The translations under genes and the position numbers were made by a program. The notes beneath the pieces were generated by a model. That model saw only the letters and a program-made list of their open reading frames with translations. It did not search any database and was not told the DNA's origin. Positions 1-9,394 of a stretch of DNA of 23,619 bases are shown here, one piece after another. The stretch spans positions 1-23,619 of the forward strand of contig WKLE02002080.1 in the NCBI GenBank assembly GCA_014885115.2, read 5' to 3'. Numbering within the stretch: position 1 is the first letter of the stretch; every line of letters starts with the position of its first letter. The stretch comes from Asterionellopsis glacialis (taxonomy: Eukaryota > Bacillariophyta > Plagiogrammaphyceae > Rhaphoneidales > Asterionellopsidaceae).

Positions 1-1139
1 TCTAAAAACACACTTATCAAATACATTACAGATGGTGTTCTTTTATGAGAATCTCTATGAGACCAAGGTTGGTATGGGACTGTTTGGAGGTACTGATATA
101 CACAGGTTGTGGGAGGAATGTTAAAGAAAAATGGATTGTATTTTGGATATTGTTAACTTTATATGAACCATTGGTTAGTAATAAAATAGTAGAATTGTAT
201 GGTATGGAGAGGTGTATTGGAATGAGATTGGATTGTGGTGTTACATATAGTTTGTGCAGGGGGTGGTAGTTTTTCGAAGAGAGGCAATAGTGTCAGATGG
301 TTGGAGATTAGTCTTAGTTGTATTGTGAATCTTGGTGCTGTGGGTTGTGTATGTCAGTTGTGACTAGATTGTTGAAAGAATCTGATATGACAGTTTTGAT
401 TGGTTTATGATTTTATGGGGCTGTTTTATGAGCAAAGTTTTTTTAGTCACAAATTGGGAGTGGGAGTGGGGTTTGGATAGAATTTGATGGAAACAGAGGA
501 AAGCATTTGTGGAATAGGTTTATTCAGTGTGGTGATATTTGTGTTGATATGGGATCATGGAATAGATTGATTGAACAAAGTTTGTGATTAACTTTTCTTA
601 TTATTGAATGTGATCCAACATTAATGATTAATGGATTGTTGTGGTCAAACATTATTTGTGGACCATTGTGATCAAACTCGTGATTTAGAATCATTGTGAA
701 AATTGATTGTTTGAATGTTTATTAGTTTGTTTTGTATTTTGATGATTGAATGATAGATCTTGTGTTGAAAATTGTGATTATAATGTTCAAAAAGACACTG
801 GTAAGTATAGTGACATTTGATCGGTTGAGGAGACCCATAATTTTATCGATAGACACATGAATGTAAATCTAAAATATTTTTCTTCGTTTCATTGTTTCAT
901 TGGTGTTCTCTTGACATGAAACCTGCATTGCAATCAACAAAAAGTGAGAAGAAGGAAAATTAGCCAAGTCTGTGTTTAGCTTGCTATATCAGGTTTTGGC
1001 TGACGATGGGGAGCGATGGGGAAAGGATAAGATTTGCGCGTTGGACGCGCAAGACAGGTTCGATCTTCCTCGTCAAGAAAAGGTCCTCCTACTCTCTAGA
1101 GTGAGTCCTCTAAGAGAACCCTACCCGGTAGACGACGAA
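1..1139. other. Intergenic left edge with a C-depleted tract
   Basis: No gene could be supported here. From about 90 to 780 the plus strand is G/T-rich and almost free of C: positions 181-240 contain no C at all but 21 G. Short coding-like stretches exist on both strands, for example a plus-strand frame at about 460-585 and a minus-strand frame of about 88 codons at about 30-290 that lacks a usable start. None has a recognisable domain, and all are interrupted. The tract may be decayed mobile-element or gene sequence, or simply skewed low-complexity DNA. The segment from about 800 to 1139 is ordinary in composition and presumably holds the promoter and 5' UTR of the gene starting at 1140. Confidence 0.5.
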
Positions 1140-2119
1140 ATGGACACGACCATGATGCGGAGGAACGAACTGCTCGGGTTGACAATCTTGGTACTTTTTC
1201 ACAGCACAAATGCATTCCACATTCATCATGCAAACCCCAGAAAGTCTACTTTGACATTACAAAGTAATTTTCTTGGTGATTTATGGGAGGAGATTATAGA
1301 ATTTAGCACACTGGGACCAAGCGAACGAAAACTACTCAAAGCACGGCGAGCGCGTGCAAAGGAAAATGAAGAATTTAGTATAGAATCCTTTAAGAAAGCC
1401 AAAATCACCACTACTGCAAGTGAAGACACAAATATAGTAGGAGGGACTGAAAGCAATTTGAATGTAGAATCGTTCGATAATCTTTCCATGGAGGCGTTTA
1501 ATGCTGCAGTAGCCATCGCTTCACCTGCTCCTGACCTAGAATATGATGGTTACGCCCTAAGAGACCTTTTGCTAGATAAATGGGGTGCTCCACTTGATGT
1601 GGACTTTCAAAGGCAACCAAAGTGAGTCATTTTGACCTCAGTGTTATTGATTATGGTTGGGAATGGACTTTGAATTAGATTTCGATTGAACTCACATTCG
1701 CATGCCATTTTTTTATTACTTGTTACTATGTGCGTAGTGCTGTCTATTGTACTATTCTTCCTGTCGCCTATGGGAGCCGAAAGTGTAGACATGATTCCGA
1801 ATTGAGTTATCTTATGCATCTTCAGGTGACGTACTTTTCAAAGAAGTATTTTTGTGTGTGGATGTTGTATTACTGTATGTTTCATCTTTCAAATATATTG
1901 ACGTCATTCTTTTGTGTACCACTTTTAAAAACATGTTGGATACCCCATTGGTATTTTTTTAATGTTGACCAGGGCATAATCGAAATTCTTCATAGGTACG
2001 ACAATCTCGAGCCATTTTTATCATTTATTGAGATGACATCAAAGACCCCAAAAGTCGGTACCGATTCTGTACCTTTTCGAATGGAATTGAGCGAAGAACA
2101 GCTTCAAAAAATCTTGTAG
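1140..2119 (+). CDS. Plastid-targeted DUF3067-like protein, three exons, 238 aa
   Basis: Exons are 1140-1621, 1738-1825 and 1973-2119. The introns (1622-1737 and 1826-1972) begin GTGAGT and GTGACG and end TAG and CAG, and joining keeps the frame to a TAG stop. Residues 1-25 form a signal peptide (RRNELLGLTILVLFHSTNAF) ending just before Phe26, as in the diatom ASAFAP plastid presequence, so I chose the ATG at 1140 over the longer upstream frame. Residues about 45-130 are charged and poorly structured. Residues about 136-235 (YALRDLLLDKWGAPLDVDF, then YLMHLQGIIEIL, then TPKVGTDSVPF) match my recollection of DUF3067, a roughly 100-residue family of cyanobacteria and plastids with no known function. 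The family call is from pattern memory, not a search. The exon structure is well supported because the middle exon supplies the conserved segment between the flanking ones. Confidence 0.8.
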
Positions 2120-2710
2120 CAATTTTTCATCATGATTGGAGTAGGAGTAGGTTTCACTCTAGGTCCTACTGTAGCTACGGGGAAAGCGAGCAAAAGTGAA
2201 AGACACTGCCGCTAATCTACTAGTCCTCTCTAGACTACCTGTATTAAAGACATGTTCAATTTCATTTGTGTGCTAAACTTGCACCTTGTAGGTCCCAAGT
2301 CCTAGAGAGTCCTACATTCTACCTAAGTCCTAGTCCTACATTCTACCTGGTACTGATACCCCACATAGCGTGCGTACCAGGTACTTCTCACTTGTTTCAG
2401 GTCCGGTACAAACATATGCGTTTGGAAAGGTGCACCGACAAGAAGTTTCTTCTGAGAAGAGAAAATATTTTGATTTATGCGCATAATCGCACTTTTATCA
2501 ATTGATTTAAGTAACTGTTATATTCTATATATTATGGAACTCATCATGTGTTTTTTGAAGTGAATAGATCTTTATTGTTCTTGGAACTTCCATATCCGGG
2601 AAATTACCACCTAACCTCAACCGACTTTGGTCGAGTGGAACTGCCATTTCCGTTTCAAGAAAGGTGTTTGCTTTTGACCGATGGCAGCTCCAATGACAAT
2701 ATGCATTATA
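2120..2710. other. Convergent 3' intergenic region
   Basis: This spacer lies between two convergent genes and should hold both 3' UTRs. It contains a 17-bp direct repeat (2308-2324 and 2332-2348, AGTCCTACATTCTACCT, period 24). It also has two copies of the window-wide near-palindrome, TACCTGGTA at 2344-2352 and GTACCAGGTAC at 2374-2384. I see no additional gene. Confidence 0.5.
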
Positions 2711-3124
2711 TTACGATCTCTCTTTCTTTTTCCTGTTCTTCTTTTTCTGTGCCTTCTCAAGCATGGCGCGGATCTTGGTTAGGTTCTGACGAAGAACTTC
2801 AGTTTCGTTTTTGTTGACTTGCGAAAAATTGAGACTGGCATGTGTTGATTCGTCGTCATCTATTGATTGTAAAATCTTTTGCAATATAGGATCTTCTTCC
2901 ATTGAACTTTTATATTGTTGGCTGCTGCTGCCACTGCGGCGCCTACTCTTTTGAGAATCCGATTGGAATTGATATTCCATAACGGGAAAAGCAAACGTAA
3001 CACTTTTTTGCCGCCCCTTGTTGCTTGAAGCTATGGGATACCCAAGTGTTTCAATTTCGTTCAAGTCGAATACACCTGACCCGATGCAACTTGGTCCCTT
3101 TACAATTACATGTTGAGAAAGCAT
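2711..3124 (-). CDS. Hypothetical protein, 137 aa, basic C-terminus
   Basis: I do not recognise this protein. It begins at an ATG (3124) and ends at TAA. The N-terminal 50 residues are mixed and look globular (GPSCIGSGVFDLNEIETLGY). The middle (about 55-75) is Ser/Arg/Gln-rich. Residues about 78-90 (EEDPILQKILQSI) and 104-125 (NETEVLRQNLTKIRAMLEKA) look helical and may form a short coiled coil. The last dozen residues are almost all Lys/Arg (KKKNRKKKERS), which could act as a nuclear or nucleolar signal or in RNA binding. There is no signal peptide. The clean ATG, stop and mixed composition favour a real small gene over chance, but no homology could be recalled. Undetected upstream exons are possible. 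Confidence 0.5.
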   Translation of the reverse strand: MLSQHVIVKGPSCIGSGVFDLNEIETLGYPIASSNKGRQKSVTFAFPVMEYQFQSDSQKSRRRSGSSSQQYKSSMEEDPILQKILQSIDDDESTHASLNFSQVNKNETEVLRQNLTKIRAMLEKAQKKKNRKKKERS

Positions 3125-4076
3125 GATTATTTTTTAGTATTTATTCTGAATTCTCTTTTTGTGTGAAGTTTTGCTGGTAGAATTTCTTCCGACCAGAATA
3201 ATGAGCCAAGTACTTAGCGAGAGAGGAAGATTTTTGAGAGCTTTTGTTTCCTCGATCCAGAAAGGGAAGTGGCGGCGGGGACAGGGTAGGAATATGTATA
3301 ATACGTACACAAAATATAGAAGAATGTTACGAAAGCGAACGCTAATTTTTAAGCCGTTTAGTAAAGTGTCGCCACAAAACCTTCAAACTGGTACTGGTAG
3401 TATGTAATGTAGAGTGCCATTTAATGTCCTTTCTGTATGACCAACCAGTAAATATTTTCTCTTTTAGGGAGCATGTTTTTTGAATCAACAACTACTTCTC
3501 GAAAAACTACAGAACAGGCAATAAATACCAGTTTGTGAAAATAAATTCTCATGGATTTTCCAAGAAAGTTCTTGAAAGTTTCCCTAGGATTGAGAAGAGT
3601 TCTCTAGAACTTTTCTGTATGCGGGAGGAGTATAAGTATTTTTGATCTCTACTTCTTATGTATTGTAAATGACTCAATAATTATATGAAGCCCGGTTTTG
3701 GTAAGGACGTACAGTATTTAATTGGTATTGAAATATTTTTTCATTTCGATAGCTAACTGGTATCTCTTATTAGCCGGACTCCCGGGTGTGACTAGTATTT
3801 AATACTACCAGATAATATTTTTCCTACTGCATATCATAATACCAGTAATAATTATAATTATTAAAATAGGTTGGGAAACCATGTATTCGATACCTACCTG
3901 GTATACCCATTTTCGAGACAACATCGGTTGAAAACCGATACTGTAGTCTCTAGAGAACCCCAGATCTCTTTCTTCTTGCCCCTTTCTTAATCGTGTTGTC
4001 GTGGTGGTGTTGAATGTTGATTTGTTTGTTCATGTTTCATTTCCGAATTTATTGCGGTTAGTTGTTCTTTTCTTAT
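3125..4076. other. AT-rich intergenic region with small inverted repeats
   Basis: No supported gene. The segment from about 3700 to 3910 is very AT-rich. It contains the inverted repeat TAGTATT-T-AATACTA near 3794, a perfect 16-bp palindrome AATAATTATAATTATT near 3846, several ACTGGTA or TACCAGT words, and TACCTGGTA at 3895-3903. It should also hold the promoter of the 3124 gene (minus) and the 3' UTR of the cyclophilin gene (minus). Confidence 0.45.
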
Positions 4077-5243
4077 TCAAGAATGTGAATATTTTTTTCG
4101 TTTCTTGCGTCTTTGTTGGCGATGATTGCGCCATGAATCATCATCATAATCATCTGACGATGAAGCAAACGAGTCCTTACTATCATTTTCCGATGACTTT
4201 CTTCTTCTATCATGATGTCGTCGTCTTCGTCGTCGTTTATGTTCTTTCTTTTTACTACTACTTTCACAACCTAATTCCTTATCTTTCAATGACAAAGATG
4301 AAGAAGATGAGTATCCATCACTATCAATATCATAATGACGACTCCTCTTTCTATAATGTTCTTCTTTCTTTTTCTTTCTTTTCTCTTTCTTAATTTTCTT
4401 CTTCTTGTCATGAGATGATGATTTCTTGTGTTTCTTCTTTTTGTGCTTTCTTCGTTTATCTCTGCTGCTGCTACTGCTGCTACTACTACTTCTATCGTCA
4501 TCATCATCATCATCAACTTTTGTTATTCTTCTTTTACCTATACCACAATCAACTATTTGAATACGTTGCAACCGGATAGGTCGATTCGTTTGTGGATCTG
4601 TTTCGACTTGTGCCATACGATGTATGACATCCATACCTACGATAACTTTACCAAATGCTACATGCTTTTTATTTAAATGTAATGTTGGTTTCAATGTAAT
4701 AAAAAATTGACTCCCATTGGTATGTGGTGCACTTTTATTTGCCATACTGACAATCCCTTCTGTATCATGAGATATTGTAAAAGATTCATCTGGAAATGTC
4801 TTGTTAGAATTATTATTTTGACTTTGAGTAGTTTTCATTTTCAGTTGTGGGTGAGCATGTCCACCGGATCCATCAAATTTTGTAAAATCACCGCCTTGTA
4901 CCATAAAATTGGGTATAATACGATGAAATTCTGTACCGCGATAGGTAGGTTGAGGATTTTGAAGTGTCGTGGTTGTCGTAGGGGTAGTTTTCGAAGAGTC
5001 CTCGTCGTCATGGTAACTACAAAACAGTTTAAAATTATGACATGTCTGTGGTACTACACTATCAAATAATTCAATTACAACTGTTTCAGGTGGCAATCCT
5101 GCTATAGAGATACTTAAATAACAAAATTTATTATCCTCCGTCAAAGTGTTTTTGATATCGTTGTTGTCGTGCTCATCATCACTGAATTGTTGTCGCTTGG
5201 ATAGTACTTTTTGTATTACACTGTCATTCTTCTTGTCTGCCAT
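4077..5243 (-). CDS. SR-type cyclophilin (peptidyl-prolyl cis-trans isomerase), 388 aa
   Basis: Peptidyl-prolyl isomerase with a cyclophilin domain at residues about 40-235, followed by a low-complexity RS/K-rich tail to residue 388. Catalytic landmarks are present: FHRIIPNFMVQGGDF (106-120, with Arg108 equivalent to CypA Arg55), NGSQFFITL (176-184) and HVAFGKV (194-200). The residue equivalent to CypA Trp121, which contacts cyclosporin, is His189, as I recall for the PPIG/NKTR group of nuclear SR-cyclophilins. Low cyclosporin affinity is therefore expected. Two insertions expand the fold: a Thr-rich one (about 80-100) and a Gln/Asn-rich one (about 134-148). The tail alternates Asp runs, Ser runs and KKHKKK blocks, typical of splicing-associated nuclear-speckle proteins. 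It is a single exon from an ATG, divergent from the TIMELESS gene. The domain call is firm; the splicing role is inferred from the tail. Confidence 0.93.
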   Translation of the reverse strand: MADKKNDSVIQKVLSKRQQFSDDEHDNNDIKNTLTEDNKFCYLSISIAGLPPETVVIELFDSVVPQTCHNFKLFCSYHDDEDSSKTTPTTTTTLQNPQPTYRGTEFHRIIPNFMVQGGDFTKFDGSGGHAHPQLKMKTTQSQNNNSNKTFPDESFTISHDTEGIVSMANKSAPHTNGSQFFITLKPTLHLNKKHVAFGKVIVGMDVIHRMAQVETDPQTNRPIRLQRIQIVDCGIGKRRITKVDDDDDDDRSSSSSSSSSRDKRRKHKKKKHKKSSSHDKKKKIKKEKRKKKKEEHYRKRSRHYDIDSDGYSSSSSLSLKDKELGCESSSKKKEHKRRRRRRHHDRRRKSSENDSKDSFASSSDDYDDDSWRNHRQQRRKKRKKYSHS

Positions 5244-6040
5244 TTTTCTCCTTTACTTACTGTGTACTTGTAAGTCATCCAAATATTTCATGCAGGAGCA
5301 AAACAAATCATACATTACAAGATTTTAAATGCGACCTATCATGTTGGCAACACTGCATACGGTAAAACTTCCATAACCCAGAACCATCACACGAGTAGGG
5401 AAAAGACTACAGAAAAATATATAGGAAACACAAGATTTTACACGCGAGCAAAGAGCATCGTGTGTCGATGCTCAATGAATTTTGGACCACATCCAACCCA
5501 CTTGATTTCCTACGTGATATTTGTACTACCTGCGATCCTTTTTACCGTCTGTTTGTATTTTATAAATACTTCTCGCATGCAATAATAAAATTTACCCCGA
5601 CGGAAGGCGGCCAGATCTCTAAAGTACCTGGTACGGCAGACGGTTGGACCTCGGTTGGACTCCACTGGCGATACTCTGGTTCGTCGCGGGTATGCACACT
5701 GGACAGAATTGAGGAACGCTCCCTTGAAGCATGCTTGAAGAAAGGATGTGTACTCGTATGTATGAGGAGTGTAGTGCGCCAAAATTGTACATTCCTAATA
5801 TTCAGCTCTAATTAAACTGTATATGTATATAAAATGAAACACTTGAGAACTTGGCGCCACTATTATTTTTTTTTTTCTGTCGGGACGGTCAAATTGATGC
5901 ATGCATCGATCCCTCATCGAACGAACACAAGGCACGAGACAAGACTAGTAAATAAGGACTAGAACCTACAGTCAGTCAATGGGATTGCGCTCTGTCTCAT
6001 ATTCTTTGAAAAAAAAAGCGTAGAACAACATAATTACATA
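5244..6040. promoter_or_regulatory. Divergent intergenic region between the cyclophilin and TIMELESS genes
   Basis: This 797-bp spacer must carry the promoters of both divergent genes. It contains the near-palindrome GTACCTGGTAC at 5624-5634 and a perfect 12-bp palindrome GATGCATGCATC at 5896-5907. The TIMELESS ATG is preceded by an A-rich leader (TTGAAAAAAAAAGCG near 6005). Overlapping open frames on both strands at about 5462-5815 show no family features, and I treat them as chance. No individual promoter element could be assigned with confidence. Confidence 0.45.
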
Positions 6041-9000
6041 ATGGCAACACGAACTCGTGCTACTGCAGTGTCGCCTCATCCACAGCAACAGTCTTCTTCT
6101 GTTGGTGGCAGTGGAAGAAGAACGGGAGGACATAAGCAAATGACGTCTTCTTCCGCATCGACTGTGACACCTCCAGGCAAAGCAACGTCAGAAGAATATG
6201 TGGTACGGAATCAACGCATGACAGTTGAAAAAGGTGTGGTGGATGAATTATTATTAGTGTGCAGTGTCATTGGATCATCGACAAACGATGAAAATGAAAT
6301 TGTTCCCGTTACGGATTGTTTAAATTGGTTACAAGATTTGCAACGTGCCTTACGACGTGACGATGATTCCTTTCGTCCCATTTCGTTATTAATGAATAAA
6401 TGGAAGGTCGTCCAACAAAAACTATTGCCCTTGGTCATGAGTTGTCGATATGACACTGCCATGGTTTTGACCATTGTCAAGATTTTAGTCATTTTAACCA
6501 AACCTTTGAGTGAACAAACCAAAAAGGCAGGTAAAATGGTTATTGATACCAAATCTGGTAAAACACCACCCGAAGTTATTCAAGAACAAATTAAATTACG
6601 GGAAAATGCCTTGGCTCAATCGGACATGTTGATGGAATACAAACGTGCAATCGTACACCACTCATCTCATTTAGCAGCAGCAGCTGCTGCGTCGTTGAAA
6701 ACGAAAAAGTCCAAAGGACAATCCTCTTCCTTACAACAACAACCACCCTCACAAAAGGGATTGTTATCCATCTTTGTGTCCTTATTGGCAGAACCTTTAT
6801 CCAAAACTGGTACATCCCGATCCGATACAGATCATTTGACCATTGAACTTGTCTTGCATTTGTTCCGTAACTTGCTTTCAGCAGAACCGTTACTGAAATC
6901 ATCCTCGGAAGCGCAGTCACGTGCACATGTCTTACATCAAGAAATTATTACCCTCTTTGAACGTGAATTGGTCTTGGACATTATCTTGGTTATTGGACAA
7001 GAAATGGAATCGAGAGAAAATGCACAATACAACTTGTTAATGATGGAATTATTACATCATTTACTGAAAAATCAAGACCCCACAGCTGTAGCACGAAGTG
7101 CGTTCGTGAACAAGAACACCAAACATACGAAACTCAAAACCATAAATAAGAATAGTAAGCATACCAAAGAAAATCATCGTCCGAACTTATTGACTGGTAA
7201 CAGCAGTAGGACACCATTCGGTAGCACCACCATTGGCAGTGGAAGTGGATTACGTGCACAACTTCAACGTGAACAACAAAAGTTTAGTACCATTCAAGCA
7301 TCACGTCATTCTCACTTTGGGGGTACCTTGGTTACTAAACGTCATGATGGGAAACGACAATATCTTTCCACCACCACTGCGGCTGCAGCTTCTACGAATA
7401 CTGCCGGTGGTGGTTCGTCTTCGACGGCCACTGTTACCAAACAAGCGACACGTAAAAAGAATCGCAAATTGGAACCCTTTGTAGGATCTGGGAAAACTAT
7501 TTTAGATCATACCAAGTCGGACTATGTATCTGGCGACGACCATAGTCCATCCTCCAAACGTGCCCAAACAACCTTGTATAATTTCATGGAACGCTTTACA
7601 CAAGATTGTTATGGTCCAGTCATGAAATCCTTAAAGAATGAATTCCGACGTGATTCTGTACGATTAGAAGAAAATGATAAAGTGATCTTTTATCGTATCG
7701 TATGGTTCATCTGTCAGTGGTGGAGAGTTTCCAATACCCTAAAACAAAAACAACAAAAGAAGCAACCACAACAGTCAACATCAACATCATCAACATCGTC
7801 CTTTCCATTAGGGCAATTGATTTTTACCATGGATATGTTTACATTTAATTTAGTATTGAACTCTGTTGATACATTTCAACAAATGAAAAATCATACCTCC
7901 TTGGCACAAACGGTAGCGTTGTACCGTGAAATGATGTTTCAATTGGTCGAAATGCATCAATCCGTAGATCCTACGGAAAGTTTAATGGCGGTGGGATTAT
8001 TGGATCGTATTTTTTACAACAGTGAACCCTTGGATCGGTTACCCAAATTATTACCGAAATGGACACCGGGGACCTATACACGAGAATACCTATGTGATCT
8101 GGTCGAATTAACACACATGACCTTGAAGGTATTGGAACTCAATTCCAAAGTGGTCATGAGTGACGAAGAAATTGTCAAACAAAAACAACAGAATGATACA
8201 GTTGCGAAAATGAAAGCAACAGCCCTTGATTTTGATGTGGTGGCATACTTTTCACGTAAAATTGTATCCAATCAACTTGTCACCATGTACACACACTTAT
8301 TGTCTCAATATACAGTCAATTCAACTCAAGTCAATCATCATATCGTTGCCATGTTTTTACGAATGTGCAAATTCAAAATTGTGGCGAATGACGAGGAGAA
8401 CAAGAAGAAAACCGAAATGGAGGAGGAGGAGGTTGATGCTGGATTATTACCCCTCCAAACTGTGACATTACAACCCATGTTATACAACATACAACTCATT
8501 TGTGTATTGGAACAAATACTTAATGATGTCACTATTCAACGTGACCTTGTTCATTTTGGTACCATTTTAAAGTTTGCCACATCCTTCATGACCCAATTTG
8601 CACAAGATGCCAAAATTAATCCCATGTTGTATGTGGAATGTCTCTTTCGTCATCCTGTACCACATCGATTCTGTGAATTGTCCAAAAATATGTATGTGAA
8701 TGAAGAATTACGAATGATTGCCGAACGTGATTTATTATTGGAAGAACAACGACGTCTTCGTGATGTATATGATGAAGAATATGACGACGACGACGGTAAT
8801 GTTGACAATGGCGTTGAAGGCGAAGATGATTTGGATGGTGGGCACCATTTAAACAATGATGACGAGAATAAAACTGATGGCGGTATTCTTGAAAGAAAAG
8901 AGGGCACTGCTGCTGTAGATGACAGTGATGAAGAAGAAACTGAATGGGGCGCTGCCGATGATACTGAGGCAGGAACAACATCTACTAAACGGAAAAAGAA

Positions 9001-9394
9001 AAAGAAACTCAAGAAGGCCTTCAAAAAAAGAGTATCTGTTCCCCAAGATGAAGAGGAGGACGAAAGCATGGAGTCAAGTACAGAAGAATCTTCTTCAACA
9101 GACCAGAAGAACGAAGAAGCGAATGAAGAAGATGCTGATACTGGTAAGCGTAAGGCTAATGATATAATAGCTGAGACAGATAGTGGGGCATCATCGGAGT
9201 CAGAACAACCAGAACCTGTAGAGAAGAAGCAAAGGTTACGTAAGCTTGGAGCTATTCATGAATCTGAGGACGACGACGACGACGATGATATTGATTTTGG
9301 TTCCGGTCCTGTTGTTTCTTCTGATACCATGGGTGCTAAGAAGACAACTGGTGGTAATCGAATGATTTTTGATGACGACGATGAAGACGATTAG
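6041..9394 (+). CDS. TIMELESS/Tof1/Swi1-family replication fork protection protein, 1117 aa
   Basis: In other eukaryotes this family, with Tipin/Csm3, forms the fork protection complex, which travels with the replisome, couples helicase to polymerase and relays S-phase checkpoint signals. The TIMELESS N-terminal domain spans residues about 66-345: VDELLLVCSVIG, then CLNWLQDLQRALRRDD, then RPISLLMNKWKVVQQKLLPL, then a helical repeat through NLLMMELLHHLLKNQDP. A basic low-complexity insert (about 350-495) precedes a second conserved helical part (YNFMERFTQDCYGPVM through HRFCELSKNMYVNEEL, about 510-930). The C-terminus (about 935-1117) is very acidic, with Asp/Glu runs and basic patches. Overall length is close to human TIMELESS and yeast Tof1, and it is one uninterrupted exon. 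A TIMELESS name does not imply a circadian role. The call rests on motif recognition and architecture. Confidence 0.9.
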   Translation: MATRTRATAVSPHPQQQSSSVGGSGRRTGGHKQMTSSSASTVTPPGKATSEEYVVRNQRMTVEKGVVDELLLVCSVIGSSTNDENEIVPVTDCLNWLQDLQRALRRDDDSFRPISLLMNKWKVVQQKLLPLVMSCRYDTAMVLTIVKILVILTKPLSEQTKKAGKMVIDTKSGKTPPEVIQEQIKLRENALAQSDMLMEYKRAIVHHSSHLAAAAAASLKTKKSKGQSSSLQQQPPSQKGLLSIFVSLLAEPLSKTGTSRSDTDHLTIELVLHLFRNLLSAEPLLKSSSEAQSRAHVLHQEIITLFERELVLDIILVIGQEMESRENAQYNLLMMELLHHLLKNQDPTAVARSAFVNKNTKHTKLKTINKNSKHTKENHRPNLLTGNSSRTPFGSTTIGSGSGLRAQLQREQQKFSTIQASRHSHFGGTLVTKRHDGKRQYLSTTTAAAASTNTAGGGSSSTATVTKQATRKKNRKLEPFVGSGKTILDHTKSDYVSGDDHSPSSKRAQTTLYNFMERFTQDCYGPVMKSLKNEFRRDSVRLEENDKVIFYRIVWFICQWWRVSNTLKQKQQKKQPQQSTSTSSTSSFPLGQLIFTMDMFTFNLVLNSVDTFQQMKNHTSLAQTVALYREMMFQLVEMHQSVDPTESLMAVGLLDRIFYNSEPLDRLPKLLPKWTPGTYTREYLCDLVELTHMTLKVLELNSKVVMSDEEIVKQKQQNDTVAKMKATALDFDVVAYFSRKIVSNQLVTMYTHLLSQYTVNSTQVNHHIVAMFLRMCKFKIVANDEENKKKTEMEEEEVDAGLLPLQTVTLQPMLYNIQLICVLEQILNDVTIQRDLVHFGTILKFATSFMTQFAQDAKINPMLYVECLFRHPVPHRFCELSKNMYVNEELRMIAERDLLLEEQRRLRDVYDEEYDDDDGNVDNGVEGEDDLDGGHHLNNDDENKTDGGILERKEGTAAVDDSDEEETEWGAADDTEAGTTSTKRKKKKKLKKAFKKRVSVPQDEEEDESMESSTEESSSTDQKNEEANEEDADTGKRKANDIIAETDSGASSESEQPEPVEKKQRLRKLGAIHESEDDDDDDDIDFGSGPVVSSDTMGAKKTTGGNRMIFDDDDEDD

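Noticed and set aside
972..1139. N-terminal extension of the first gene upstream of 1140
   Set aside because: The frame opens at a GTG, and the added residues are not targeting-like. The signal peptide begins naturally at the ATG at 1140.
5462..5815. Overlapping open frames on both strands between cyclophilin and TIMELESS
   Set aside because: No domain, no targeting signal, mixed composition on both strands, and a repeat motif inside. Chance is more likely.
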